The translations under genes and the position numbers were made by a program. From contig JAIOJX010000031.1 of assembly GCA_022376925.1 (NCBI GenBank), positions 137,038,854 through 137,102,853 on the forward strand: a stretch of 64,000 nucleotides of DNA, written 5' to 3'. Under the pieces are notes generated by a model, which was not told where the DNA came from, made no database searches, and worked only from the letters and a program-made list of their open reading frames with translations. Below, piece after piece: positions 47,390 through 59,179 of the stretch. Numbering within the stretch: position 1 is the stretch's first letter; each line of letters begins with the position of its first letter. The stretch comes from Tragulus kanchil (Eukaryota; Chordata; Mammalia; Artiodactyla; Tragulidae).

Positions 47390-49333
47390 TTCACCAGAAC
47401 AAATATGTCTTTTTCTGTTTACTGTATCCCGCACAGCAAGTTTCACACCTGAAAGTATTGTCGGTCATAACTTGTGGTTGATGCCACATTTTAGTCTGCT
47501 GCCTGTTTTGATTCCAAGTACAAGAAAGTATATTTGTTCCTATCTTCAGGTTTTGTAATAATGTACTACTATGTCATTTGTGTATTCTTTTCAGATTATG
47601 CAAATTCTGCATCTTTAGCAATTTGTGATTGAAGCAACTTATATCTTTAAGATTTAAAACTTAATCCATGGAAAATAATTTTGACTTCATTAATTATTAT
47701 GACATGTAAGATTTGGTAGCTGATTTTTCAGCAGTGGTACTTTGGCCATATTTAAATAGAAAGCTAAATATAACGTTTAAAGTAACATATAAGGTTTAAA
47801 ATAAGATAATTTCATTAGATGGACTTCCTGTGATGGATCAGTGGTAAAGAATCAGCCTGCCAATGCAGGAGACGTGGGTACGGGAAGATCCCCTGGAGAC
47901 GGAAATGACAAGTCACTCCAATATTCTTGCCTGAGAAATCCCATGGACAGAGGAGCCTGATGGGCTATAGTCCATGAGGTCACAAAAGAGTCAAACACAG
48001 CTTAGTGACTAAACAACAATGTCATTAGATACATTATGCTTTTTTGAGCATTCACCTGCTTATCTGCTGGTTAAGGACCTTTCTTCGAGAGGTGTATAGG
48101 AGTAATCAATCTATATATACAACGCCCAGGTCTTCCTGGAGCTTACATTTTTTATTGTACATGAGGAGCAGGTGAACTTATTTTGAAACTGCACCTGTGT
48201 TTTTAAGTTGAACTGCTTTGCATGTTAGAAAGTCAAAAAATTTGCAACTCTGAAAACATATTTTTTGTTGTTGCCAAACAAAGAGAACAAGGGGAAAAAT
48301 CAGATATAGAATATATCGATATCCAGTTTGAATACCCATTATCCAAGATAAAACATCTCAAAGGAACCACTTTGGCTTTTTCTCTTCAGCATAGCACTGA
48401 ACCCAAACCTGGGCCTACCAAAAGAAGCTCTACATCCAAAAAAGACATCTCCTCACTTGGGTAGTGATGTAACTTCATCGGTCCTCTTTCACCAGAACAA
48501 ATATGTCTTTTTCTGTTTACTGTATCCCGCACAGCAAGTTTCACACCTGAAAGTATTGTCGGTCATAACTTGTGGTTGATGCCACATTTTAGTCTGCTGC
48601 CTGTTTTGATTCCAAGTACAAGAAAGTATATTTGTTCCTATCTTCAGGTTTTGTAATAATGTACTACTATGTCATTTGTGTATTCTTTTCAGATTATGCA
48701 AATTCTGCATCTTTAGCAATTTGTGATTGAAGCAACTTATATCTTTAAGATTTAAAACTTAATCCATGGAAAATAATTTTGACTTCATTAATTATTATGA
48801 CATGTAAGATTTGGTAGCTGATTTTTCAGCAGTGGTACTTTGGCCATATTTAAATAGAAAGCTAAATATAACGTTTAAAGTAACATATAAGGTTTAAAAT
48901 AAGATAATTTCATTAGATGGACTTCCTGTGATGGATCAGTGGTAAAGAATCAGCCTGCCAATGCAGGAGACGTGGGTACGGGAAGATCCCCTGGAGACGG
49001 AAATGACAAGTCACTCCAATATTCTTGCCTGAGAAATCCCATGGACAGAGGAGCCTGATGGGCTATAGTCCATGAGGTCACAAAAGAGTCAAACACAGCT
49101 TAGTGACTAAACAACAATGTCATTAGATACATTATGCTTTTTTGAGCATTCACCTGCTTATCTGCTGGTTAAGGACCTTTCTTCGAGAGGTGTATAGGAG
49201 TAATCAATCTATATATACAACGCCCAGGTCTTCCTGGAGCTTACATTTTTTATTGTACATGAGGAGCAGGTGAACTTATTTTGAAACTGCACCTGTGTTT
49301 TTAAGTTGAACTGCTTTGCATGTTAGAAAGTCA
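47148..49333. repeat. Tandem duplication 17 (1,098 bp x2)
   Basis: Copies 47148-48245 and 48246 to about 49333. It overlaps duplication 16, so an open frame of about 76 codons occurs three times (46013, 47136, 48222). The first copy ends with about 10 junk bases (AAAAATTTGC). Confidence 0.95.
47818..48020 (+). mobile_element. Bov-tA SINE
   Basis: GGACTTCCTGTGATGGATCA head (changed from the usual CCTGGTGGCTCA), Bov-A body, end CTTAGTGACTAAACAACAAT. Lacks about 13 bases around the B box (GACGTGGGTACGGGAAG). Copied at 48916-49118. Confidence 0.84.
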
Positions 49334-49605
49334 TTTGATCACAAAATGAGTTGTAAGTAACTTACAAGAGAATAGCATTTTGCCTGTTAAATTTTTTAAA
49401 ATCTTAGGGATGTTCTCCTTTCCTACAAGCTCTGTTTTCACTATGAAATAGTTAGTAACCTCTGTAACATATGGTAAATATACATCATTGATGGATTTTG
49501 GCTTTTATTGCTCACCTGATTGGAACAATTAATCCATATAAAAACCCTGCTTTCTGCCAAAACAGCTTGTTTTTCAACACTGAAGCATTCTCTTTTGGTC
49601 TACAG

Positions 49606-49735
49606 ATGCTGGCTAAACAGGCGTCAGATCGATGGCTCTTTGAATAGAACTCCCCCTGGTTTCTATGATCGAGTATGGCAGATACTGGAGCGCACACCCA
49701 ATGGAATCATAGTAGCTGGGAGGCATTTGCCCCAG
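49606..49735 (+). CDS. PHKB: PHKB coding exon (about exon 30), first copy
   Basis: The 130-bp exon after GGTCTACAG and before GTACAG starts with A, completing AGA (Arg). It reads [20 protein letters not shown], then [20 protein letters not shown] and LPQ, ending in phase 0. This is the well-conserved [11 protein letters not shown] segment shared by phosphorylase kinase beta subunits. It is in the first copy of a 1,090-bp duplication and is repeated intact at 50696-50825. Confidence 0.96.
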
Positions 49736-49821
49736 GTACAGCCCCACTGTGTTTGTGTCAGTAAAAGGGACTTCTGAAGAGACCTAAAGAGAGAAGAGGG
49801 TAGAGGATAGATAGATAGCAT

Positions 49822-49948
49822 CACAGGCTCAATGGACATAAATCCAAGCACACTTCGGGAGATAGTGAAGGACAGAGAAGCTTGGAGTGCTGCCGTCCAT
49901 GAGATCGCGAAGAGCTAGAAAGATTTAGTAACTGAAAAACAGCAACCG
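49822..49948 (+). mobile_element. BovB 3' terminal fragment
   Basis: CACAGGCTCAATGGACATAA, ACTTCGGGAGATAGTGAAGG, ACAGAGAAGCTTGGAGTGCT and GAGATCGCGAAGAGCTAGA match the BovB 3' end in + sense. Begins 87 bp after exon about 30. Copied at 50912-51038. Confidence 0.8.
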
Positions 49949-49969
49949 AGGACTTCTTTCCTTCTCTGA

Positions 49970-50226
49970 TTTTTTTTGGTTTTTTTTTGGCCACCTCTAT
50001 TGATCTTTCATTTGTTTATCTTTGTGCTTTGGCTTATGTGGGCCTCCCATTGCAGTGGCCTCTACCACTGCAGAGCACTGGCTCTGGGCGCATGCGCTCC
50101 AGAGCTCCGGCTTGGTAATTGGCCACATCGGTCCAGGCCACTCAACAGCACGTGGAATCTTCCCAGGCCCTGCGCCCCTTGCACTGCAAGGTGGTGTCCT
50201 TACCCACTGGATCACCAGGGAAGCCC
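49970..50226 (-). mobile_element. tRNA-derived SINE, short form
   Basis: T-rich 3' end, CACCTCTATTGATCTTTCAT, CGGCTTGGTAATTGGCCACA, head CACTGGATCACCAGGGAAGC. About 11 bases are missing at the B-box side. Copied at 51060-51316. Confidence 0.82.
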
Positions 50227-50695
50227 TCCTCCTCTGTTTTGCAAATGACCTTTCTATTTATTTCATTTTTCTAAGATTATTTAGATACTTGAAAGGAGAA
50301 AATAAGAAGTCTGTTCAAGTGGATTAGAAATATTAGAAATGGTTGTACATGAGGAGCAGGTGAACTTATTTTGAAACTGCACCTGTGTTTTTAAGTTGAA
50401 CTGCTTTGCATGTTAGAAAGTCATTTGATCACAAAATGAGTTGTAAGTAACTTACAAGAGAATAGCATTTTGCCTGTTAAATTTTTTAAAATCTTAGGGA
50501 TGTTCTCCTTTCCTACAAGCTCTGTTTTCACTATGAAATAGTTAGTAACCTCTGTAACATATGGTAAATATACATCATTGATGGATTTTGGCTTTTATTG
50601 CTCACCTGATTGGAACAATTAATCCATATAAAAACCCTGCTTTCTGCCAAAACAGCTTGTTTTTCAACACTGAAGCATTCTCTTTTGGTCTACAG

Positions 50696-50825
50696 ATGCT
50701 GGCTAAACAGGCGTCAGATCGATGGCTCTTTGAATAGAACTCCCCCTGGTTTCTATGATCGAGTATGGCAGATACTGGAGCGCACACCCAATGGAATCAT
50801 AGTAGCTGGGAGGCATTTGCCCCAG
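50696..50825 (+). CDS. PHKB: Second, intact copy of PHKB exon about 30
   Basis: Exact repeat of 49606-49735, shifted by 1,090 bp, with the same splice sites. Inclusion of both copies would shift the frame (130 is not a multiple of three). Probably an assembly duplicate; either copy could be the genuine one. Confidence 0.5.
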
Positions 50826-51432
50826 GTACAGCCCCACTGTGTTTGTGTCAGTAAAAGGGACTTCTGAAGAGACCTAAAGAGAGAAGAGGGTAGAGGATAG
50901 ATAGATAGCATCACAGGCTCAATGGACATAAATCCAAGCACACTTCGGGAGATAGTGAAGGACAGAGAAGCTTGGAGTGCTGCCGTCCATGAGATCGCGA
51001 AGAGCTAGAAAGATTTAGTAACTGAAAAACAGCAACCGAGGACTTCTTTCCTTCTCTGATTTTTTTTGGTTTTTTTTTGGCCACCTCTATTGATCTTTCA
51101 TTTGTTTATCTTTGTGCTTTGGCTTATGTGGGCCTCCCATTGCAGTGGCCTCTACCACTGCAGAGCACTGGCTCTGGGCGCATGCGCTCCAGAGCTCCGG
51201 CTTGGTAATTGGCCACATCGGTCCAGGCCACTCAACAGCACGTGGAATCTTCCCAGGCCCTGCGCCCCTTGCACTGCAAGGTGGTGTCCTTACCCACTGG
51301 ATCACCAGGGAAGCCCTCCTCCTCTGTTTTGCAAATGACCTTTCTATTTATTTCATTTTTCTAAGATTATTTAGATACTTGAAAGGAGAAAATAAGAAGT
51401 CTGTTCAAGTGGATTAGAAATATTAGAAATGG

Positions 51433-52476
51433 TGGTAGAAATACCAAGTGTAAAAGGGCCAGTGCCAGGGGACCTCACAAACAGGAAAATGTGCATTCAA
51501 AAGACAGAACCAAGTGATTCTTTAGAAACTAGGTAATTTAGTAGTGCTGTGGAAAAGGCAATTACTAATTAAGAATCACATTGAACATGAAAAGTGCAGC
51601 AAAGTTTTAGGTCATTAGACAATCACTTATTTAATCAAAATGTAACTGACCTTTGGTCTGAATGAATTAGTGTTGCCTCCTTCAGATGGTTTCCCAAGTT
51701 ATATAAACTGGCCTGCCTCTTTGATTTAATTCTTTAAATTCTGACACCTAAGTCACTCTGCTTATGCGCAAACATGAATTATTAGGCCTTCTAGAAATGG
51801 AGTACTATATCTGTTTATAGTGCTGAAACATCAAATTATTTTTGATTAAAGGTCTTTATCAAAGTCATTCCCACTACTGTAGCATACTCATTTATTTTAT
51901 ACATAGTTTGTGCCTCTTAGTCTCCTACCCCTATCTTGCCCTTCTACTCTTCCATAACTCCACTGGTAACTCCCAGTTTGATCTCTGTATCTGTGAAAAT
52001 AAAATATTCTTAAATACACACACCCAAACTCATTTTTCTTACAGGTTTCTGGAAAGACCCACAAGCAATCAGTAGCATTCTTTTCTTTGCCTTTGGGAAA
52101 AGGGACTGTGGTCTAGGGGAACAGCACCGGCTTTTCACTGAAAAACCCTTTTTAACCTTTCAGGTTTTGAACTTTGTGAATCTGCTATTTATTTTTTAAA
52201 AAGAATAAGAACTTTTTTCTAAAGTATTTTCTATGCCATTCACAGACTGTTGAGTGGTTTTTGTGGGTTGTCCAAATAGGCACTCCAGTCTTTTTCTGGG
52301 TGCTCTCTGACCAGCCTCTGCTGTTCATGGCCGCCTTCTCCTTGGCCTCGTGTCTGAGTACAGTGGACTGTGGCAACCTTCACTTGCTTCTCTCCCATCC
52401 CCTGCTAATACCTACCAGATTTTCTTTTAATGAGCTGATTGCCTGGGTGTGTCCTCTCCTTGCTAACAACAACCAT
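51433..52476 (+). other. PHKB intron, nothing recognised
   Basis: Single-copy stretch between exons about 30 and 31. The open frame entering from 52261 runs into a SINE and is accidental. Confidence 0.5.
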
Positions 52477-52491
52477 GGGTTAAGTATTTTT

Positions 52492-52820
52492 TTAAAGATT
52501 TATTTATTTTTTTTTTTATTATTGGTGGGGGGTGGGGTGGGGAGGGAGGGAAGCAGGCGGGCCACTTCTATTGGCTCTTCATTTATCTATTTTCATCCAT
52601 CTTTTTTGTTCTTTGGTCTGTGTGGGCCTCCAATCGCGGTGGCCTCTGTCATTGCAGAGCACCGGCTCTGGGTGCATGCACTCCAGAGCTCCGGCTCGGT
52701 AATTGGACACATCAGTCCAGCCGCTCCGCTGCACGTGGGATCTTCCCGGGCCAGGGATCGAACTGGCGCCCCTTGCACTGCAAGGCGGCGTCCTTACCCA
52801 CTGGACCACCAGGGAAGCCC
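52492..52820 (-). mobile_element. tRNA-derived SINE, long form, single copy
   Basis: Minus strand with the G-rich tail (GGTGGGGTGGGGAGGGAGGG), CGGCTCGGTAATTGGACACA and head CTGGACCACCAGGGAAGC. Flanked by a perfect 15-bp direct repeat GGGTTAAGTATTTTT (52477-52491 and 52821-52835). It is the only element of this type outside a tandem duplication apart from 106-442. Confidence 0.9.
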
Positions 52821-52835
52821 GGGTTAAGTATTTTT

Positions 52836-52990
52836 AAATGCCAGCCACTTTTCTAACCGCTCCTTTAATCCTTACAAGACTCTTGTGGGAGGTACTTTAT
52901 TATTACCATTTGACAGATAAGTTGGCTGAAACACAGCTCAGTGGTTTTCCCAAGGTCACACATCTAGGAAGCAGCTGACCCTATGTGACC
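52836..52990 (+). mobile_element. MIR SINE relic
   Basis: CTTTAATCCTTACAAGACTC, GGAGGTACTTTATTATTACC, ATTTGACAGATAAGTTGGCT and CCCAAGGTCACACATCTAGG follow the MIR consensus in order. Confidence 0.85.
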
Positions 52991-53235
52991 CCCTTCTCCA
53001 GCAGTTTGGCCTCTGAGCCTTTTCTCTTAACTTCTCTGCTACACTCTCCACTTGTTTGGAGACTAGAAAAATAAGTCAGCCTGGATCGCTCTTCTCTAGG
53101 TTTAACTGTGGCACACTAGCTATGTTGACTTTTCAAATGAGCTGTATTAAAAGGACATGGATGTGAACTCATGAAGAAGTCTTCCTTCTGTAACCCCATT
53201 AATCTCATTGGTAGACATCTAAGTAGTTAACATTA

Positions 53236-53540
53236 CAGGCATATCTCAAATATTGCAAGTTTCATTCCAGATAATCACTATAAAGCAAATTAAATAAATT
53301 TGTCTGGTTATTCAGTGCATTTAAAATTAATGTATGCATTATACTGTAATCTATTAAGCATGCAATAGCATTATATCTAAGAAAACAAAACACATACCTT
53401 AATTGAAAAGTACTTCATTGCTAAAAATTGGTAACCTTCATAGGTTTGCCAGAAATCTTTGATTTATAAAAAAAAAAAAAAAAATCTGCAAGGTACAGTA
53501 AAGTGAAGCATAATAAAACAAGGTATAACAAGGTATAAGC
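53236..53540. mobile_element. Tigger-like (pogo group) DNA transposon remnant
   Basis: Left end CAGGCATATCTCAAATATTG and right end TAAAGTGAAGCATAATAAAA then CAAGGTAT are Tigger-type terminal repeats. The middle has ATACTGTAATCTATTAAGCA and TGCAATAGCATTATATCTAA, as in non-autonomous Tigger copies. No transposase. Confidence 0.75.
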
Positions 53541-54542
53541 ATACCTTGTTCAGCAACCAGCTTCATTTGCCCTAAATAAAGTACTACCTATAATCATTAA
53601 CAATATGTTGGATTGTATTGAATATAGAATACAGTAAATAGACCATATTGAATACAGGACTGAAGCAGTATTATAGCAAGCAGAATAATATTGCTGTCAC
53701 TTGATTGAAAGGGGATGTTTCTTCTTGGTCCAGTTTTGAATAGTAAGTAGATACACACTGAACTGGGGCTATGATTGAGTTCACTGTTGATCCTCCTGTG
53801 AGGTAGAAGCAAATAAGTATGACTTATCGTCTCTGCATCTCTGGTAAATTCTGGTGACTCCATCTGCTTTCCGTCATTCGAGCCTAACATTTAGAGTCAT
53901 TCCTTCCATTCTTTGAAGATTATCCACCATGCCAAGATTTGTTTTGGATTTGAGTTTATCTTCTGCTTTCATTTGGTTTTGTGGAAAATATATGGAAGGT
54001 TTTACAATACCCTTGTTTTAAAATGAAATATAAAAAGCAGGTTAGAGAAAAAGTTTTTGGTTTTTATTTTTTCTGTGTTGCTGCACATAATGTTGTTTCC
54101 CTTATTTGTGTGCATTTTTATGCTGCCACCTCTGAAGGAACTGCCACACAAGTGATGGTAATTCAAGAGCAAATGACTTACATGGTAAAGTCTGGCAGCG
54201 AGCATAGCTTGTTGTATTAATTCTGAAAGCAGTATATACTCTTATTTGTTGTCACAATTACTGGCTGTCCCTTTTGTGTATTAAAGTGGTTTTCTAATGT
54301 AGTCCTTTTTCCCTAAAGACATTAATATAGGAGATAACCACACAAAAAAAGGAGGTGTAATTTATCACAATAGTGAGCTGTTTGGCTTCAGTAGTTTGAC
54401 ATATATAAAATCCAGTCATATAGCTGAAAATGCTCTCTAAGGTTTTGTAGAAGCTGAAAAAATACAAGAAAGTGAAATTTTCCTGTTAAGTGGGAACCAC
54501 AGTATAACAATGCAGCGTTTAATGTTGAATTATTTCTTTCAG

Positions 54543-54650
54543 CAACCAACCCTGTCAGATATGACCATGTATGAGATGAATTTCTCTCTCCTTGTTGAAG
54601 ACATGTTGGGAAATATTGACCAGCCCAAATACAGGCAGATCGTCGTGGAG
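54543..54650 (+). CDS. PHKB: PHKB coding exon (about exon 31), first copy
   Basis: The 108-bp exon after TTTCTTTCAG and before GTTTGT encodes 36 residues in phase 0 at both ends. It starts [20 protein letters not shown] and ends [13 protein letters not shown]. This is a typical C-terminal segment of the beta subunit. The exon lies near the right end of the first copy of a 1.09-kb duplication and is repeated intact at 55632-55739. Confidence 0.96.
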
Positions 54651-55631
54651 GTTTGTATTTGAAAATGTAAACTGCTGTAAAGGTGCTTTCTATCTGCTGC
54701 CTTAAAAACTTAAAAGTTTTATTGAAAACAGTAAATAGACCATATTGAATACAGCTAGTATTATAGCAAGCAGAATAATATTGCTGTCACTTGATTGAAA
54801 GGGGATGTTTCTTCTTGGTCCAGTTTTGAATAGTAAGTAGATACACACTGAACTGGGGCTATGATTGAGTTCACTGTTGATCCTCCTGTGAGGTAGAAGC
54901 AAATAAGTATGACTTATCGTCTCTGCATCTCTGGTAAATTCTGGTGACTCCATCTGCTTTCCGTCATTCGAGCCTAACATTTAGAGTCATTCCTTCCATT
55001 CTTTGAAGATTATCCACCATGCCAAGATTTGTTTTGGATTTGAGTTTATCTTCTGCTTTCATTTGGTTTTGTGGAAAATATATGGAAGGTTTTACAATAC
55101 CCTTGTTTTAAAATGAAATATAAAAAGCAGGTTAGGGAAAAGTTTTTGGTTTTTATTTTTTCTGTGTTGCTGCACATAATGTTGTTTCCCTTATTTGTGT
55201 GCATTTTTATGCTGCCACCTCTGAAGGAACTGCCACACAAGTGATGGTAATTCAAGAGCAAATGACTTACATGGTAAAGTCTGGCAGCGAGCATAGCTTG
55301 TTGTATTAATTCTGAAAGCAGTATATACTCTTATTTGTTGTCACAATTACTGGCTGTCCCTTTTGTGTATTAAAGTGGTTTTCTAATGTAGTCCTTTTTC
55401 CCTAAAGACATTAATATAGGAGATAACCACACAAAAAAAGGAGGTGTAATTTATCACAATAGTGAGCTGTTTGGCTTCAGTAGTTTGACATATATAAAAT
55501 CCAGTCATATAGCTGAAAATGCTCTCTAAGGTTTTGTAGAAGCTGAAAAAATACAAGAAAGTGAAATTTTCCTGTTAAGTGGGAACCACAGTATAACAAT
55601 GCAGCGTTTAATGTTGAATTATTTCTTTCAG

Positions 55632-55739
55632 CAACCAACCCTGTCAGATATGACCATGTATGAGATGAATTTCTCTCTCCTTGTTGAAGACATGTTGGGA
55701 AATATTGACCAGCCCAAATACAGGCAGATCGTCGTGGAG
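55632..55739 (+). CDS. PHKB: Second, intact copy of PHKB exon about 31
   Basis: Exact repeat of 54543-54650, shifted by 1,089 bp, both splice sites kept. It is 108 bp and in phase 0, so double inclusion would keep the frame and add 36 residues. Probably an assembly duplicate. Confidence 0.5.
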
Positions 55740-55791
55740 GTTTGTATTTGAAAATGTAAACTGCTGTAAAGGTGCTTTCTATCTGCTGCCT

Positions 55792-57023
55792 AAAAACTAG
55801 TATGAAGGAAACTGCTTAAGAAACTGGTAATTCCACTTCTTACCTAACCCGTATCTCCAGGTGAGTCCTGGAGGAGATAGTCATCCTTGACCCAAGTCAA
55901 GGCATGTGAACAATTCAGGCATCTTAAATCCATCAGGGTAGAAAGTCTGACTGCCTAGCTTTCTCAGCAGCACTCTCACCCCCACAGTAGGTGTGTTGGC
56001 CTTGCCATAAAAGAGAGGAAGTAACCTTTTTATATTTGTCTTATTTTCATTTTTTTTTTTCTGTTTACAGAAGTAATTGATGACTATTTTGTAAATGTCA
56101 GTAGTTCAAAAAACTAAAGAAAAGAAAATCAAAAAATGTCTCTATCCACTAGTAACAGATCATCGCTATCATGCTAAGGGCCACTTTTCCAGACATCTCT
56201 GTGAACAGAGAAAATCTGTACTCTTGTGTATCACTATTGCTGCATATCAAGTTAAATGCTAAAATATACCCATGTGTGCACATACTTTTTTGCCATTTTA
56301 AAGCATTATATCAAATATATACAGAATTCCTCTAATGGGTATAATTTATAGCTCATCCTCATTTTGTTTCTCTGGGAATGTCTCTGTCTGACTCTGTGTT
56401 TCTTGAAGGTGGTAGTATGTCCTATTAATATAGACGCTCTCAGTGAGTGCTGAAGTGGTTGTGGTACCTCCTAAAATCTAGTGTGTCTGGAACTACAGTC
56501 ACCTGGGTGAGATTCAGCTTCATCTCTGAAATACCAGGATTTGGGAAGGAGTATTGCCACTCAGTTTCATAGCATGTGGCAATGAGGCAGAGACTGGGGT
56601 CAACAAAAGATAGGATTTTTAGAAGGGTGATTGCCTTCCTTGTACTGTTAACCTCTTAGTATCTCATGCCTATAGATGTCCCTAAAATGTGGTTCATTCT
56701 CTCTGAAGAAGAAATTTTCCTTTAGAACTTGAGCAAAACTTCAAATTCTTCTGGCTAAAGCCCTGCCCCAAGGTCTCCCACATTGTAACTCCTGGATTTT
56801 TCTGTTTTCCTTGGTTCTTGGGAAACATCTCAATGAAGTACAATCAGAAAGATTCGCAAGTTGGAAATTATGAGGACTTTATCCTGTTCTATGTACCAAC
56901 TGGAACCATAATCAGCATCAGAAAGTCTTTACCAAGCATTGTATACTCAGATAAAATTTCTGCACATTACAGTTTGTCGTATAAAGTGAACATTACTGCT
57001 TATCCTAAGTGTATAGGGTAGCC
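55792..57023 (+). other. PHKB intron, mostly unrecognised
   Basis: Single-copy. The part at about 56040-56380 (CCACTTTTCCAGACATCTCT, GCATTATATCAAATATATAC) may be an old LINE relic, but I cannot name it. Confidence 0.4.
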
Positions 57024-57669
57024 AAACAATAGGACCATGCCTTAAACTAAGATAGCTTGTACAAGCCAAATAGTGCTCATGTCATAGTCACAGTGAAGTA
57101 TGTTGTTTAAAACGTAACCGTCTCCTGAGAAATACTGTGATGTCAGAGAATTATTTTGCGGTGCTAAACGTCAAGTCATTTGATCATAAGCATAGATCCA
57201 GAGTCTCCACTGAACTCATCTGCCTCGTCTGGCTCTGTTGCCTACCACCTCTTCCAAGGCAGCTTCTGCTCCACTGTTCTAATGTCTTGCCACCTAGCAT
57301 TAAAGCATAAAGACCAGAAAAGGTCAGACACTCTGGGTGAATAGAGCACTCTGTAATGTTGACGGGATTGGAAAAATCATTTTCCTAAGTTATCAGTTAT
57401 CAGTTTTATTGAAGTGACTGAGAAACTTCGCCATACAGTTACAGGAATACAGACAAAGAGGGGAAAAGTGAGACTTCCAAACAGAACTCACATTACTAAT
57501 TTGCACGATTAAGAAGATGCCATCCATAGATGATCCTCACTCCTATCATTGTACAGAACACTCTGTGGAATACAAGGGCCAGCCATCAATCTGAGCAAAG
57601 AATGAAGACATCCAGACTCTGTCGCTTTTATGGTTCAGATAATTGGCTTTCAATGTCTGTCTTTTCTAG

Positions 57670-57810
57670 TTACTAATGGTCGTATCCATTGTACTGGAAA
57701 GAAACCCTGAGCTCGAATTCCAAGACAAAGTAGATCTAGACAAACTTGTGAAAGAAGCATTTCATGAATTTCAAAAAGATGAGAGTCGACTAAAGGAAGT
57801 TGAAAAACAA
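57670..57810 (+). CDS. PHKB: PHKB coding exon (about exon 32), first copy
   Basis: The 141-bp exon after CTTTTCTAG and before GTAAGT encodes 47 residues in phase 0. It starts [20 protein letters not shown], continues [20 protein letters not shown] and ends LKEVEKQ. The second half is rich in alternating charges and likely helical. It is in the first copy of a 1,078-bp duplication and is repeated intact at 58748-58888. Confidence 0.96.
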
Positions 57811-58747
57811 GTAAGTAGAGAAAATAGCTTTTTGTAGTTTTTTTCAGTTCTTCAAAATATTCTTAATCCCTTATTATTTAAGTTACAAAACCAATTTACA
57901 GAGTACAAAATAGAGTACTTAAGAGGCAGGGGAAAGTCTGATTTATTTGAGGAATTAATGTTACTTTTTAGTTAATTACTAGTGAATTCAGCTATGAAGT
58001 TCTGACTAAAAAGAAATCTAAGAAGAGATAAATCTCCTTTATATAGTTAGCATTTAAAATGTGTTTTACCAGAAAGGAGCCATAGATTCCAGAAGGCTAT
58101 AAAACAATAGGACCATGCCTTAAACTAAGATAGCTTGTACAAGCCAAATAGTGCTCATGTCATAGTCACAGTGAAGTATGTTGTTTAAAACGTAACCGTC
58201 TCCTGAGAAATACTGTGATGTCAGAGAATTATTTTGCGGTGCTAAACGTCAAGTCATTTGATCATAAGCATAGATCCAGAGTCTCCACTGAACTCATCTG
58301 CCTCGTCTGGCTCTGTTGCCTACCACCTCTTCCAAGGCAGCTTCTGCTCCACTGTTCTAATGTCTTGCCACCTAGCATTAAAGCATAAAGACCAGAAAAG
58401 GTCAGACACTCTGGGTGAATAGAGCACTCTGTAATGTTGACGGGATTGGAAAAATCATTTTCCTAAGTTATCAGTTATCAGTTTTATTGAAGTGACTGAG
58501 AAACTTCGCCATACAGTTACAGGAATACAGACAAAGAGGGGAAAAGTGAGACTTCCAAACAGAACTCACATTACTAATTTGCACGATTAAGAAGATGCCA
58601 TCCATAGATGATCCTCACTCCTATCATTGTACAGAACACTCTGTGGAATACAAGGGCCAGCCATCAATCTGAGCAAAGAATGAAGACATCCAGACTCTGT
58701 CGCTTTTATGGTTCAGATAATTGGCTTTCAATGTCTGTCTTTTCTAG

Positions 58748-58888
58748 TTACTAATGGTCGTATCCATTGTACTGGAAAGAAACCCTGAGCTCGAATTCCA
58801 AGACAAAGTAGATCTAGACAAACTTGTGAAAGAAGCATTTCATGAATTTCAAAAAGATGAGAGTCGACTAAAGGAAGTTGAAAAACAA
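58748..58888 (+). CDS. PHKB: Second, intact copy of PHKB exon about 32
   Basis: Exact repeat of 57670-57810, shifted by 1,078 bp, with both splice sites. Length 141 bp in phase 0, so inclusion of both copies would add 47 residues without a frameshift. Probably an assembly duplicate. Confidence 0.5.
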
Positions 58889-59179
58889 GTAAGTAGAGAA
58901 AATAGCTTTTTGTAGTTTTTTTCAGTTCTTCAAAATATTCTTAATCCCTTATTATTTAAGTTACAAAACCAATTTACAGAGTACAAAATAGAGTACTTAA
59001 GAGGCAGGGGAAAGTCTGATTTATTTGAGGAATTAATGTTACTTTTTAGTTAATTACTAGTGAATTCAGCTATGAAGTTCTGACTAAAAAGAAATCTAAG
59101 AAGAGATAAATTTCCTTTATATAGTTAGCATTTAAAATGTGTTTTACCAGAAAGGAGCCATAGATTCCAGAAGGCTATA

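Larger units (their letters stand above)
49253..51432. repeat. Tandem duplication 18 (1,090 bp x2)
   Basis: Copies 49253-50342 and 50343-51432, identical as read. Contains exon about 30, a BovB 3' end and a SINE in both copies. The left 80 bp overlap duplication 17 and so occur three times. Confidence 0.96.
53631..55791. repeat. Tandem duplication 19 (about 1,090 bp x2)
   Basis: Copies 53631-54727 and 54728-55791. The second copy lacks 7 bp near its start (ACAGGACTGAAGCAG shortened) and one A further on. The first copy ends in 25 frayed bases. Contains exon about 31 in both copies. Confidence 0.95.
57024..59179. repeat. Tandem duplication 20 (1,078 bp x2)
   Basis: Copies 57024-58101 and 58102 to about 59179, with a 4-base match (AAAC) at the junction and one C/T difference (AAATCTCC against AAATTTCC). 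Contains exon about 32 in both copies. Confidence 0.96.

Noticed and set aside
52261..52827. A 188-codon open frame on the + strand
   Set aside because: Most of it is the antisense of a SINE (52492-52820), including its G-rich tail. Not a gene.
54002..55294. Minus-strand frames ending MLAARLYHVSHLL... seen twice
   Set aside because: Same accidental frame in two copies of duplication 19, with different lengths because of a one-base difference. No evidence of coding.
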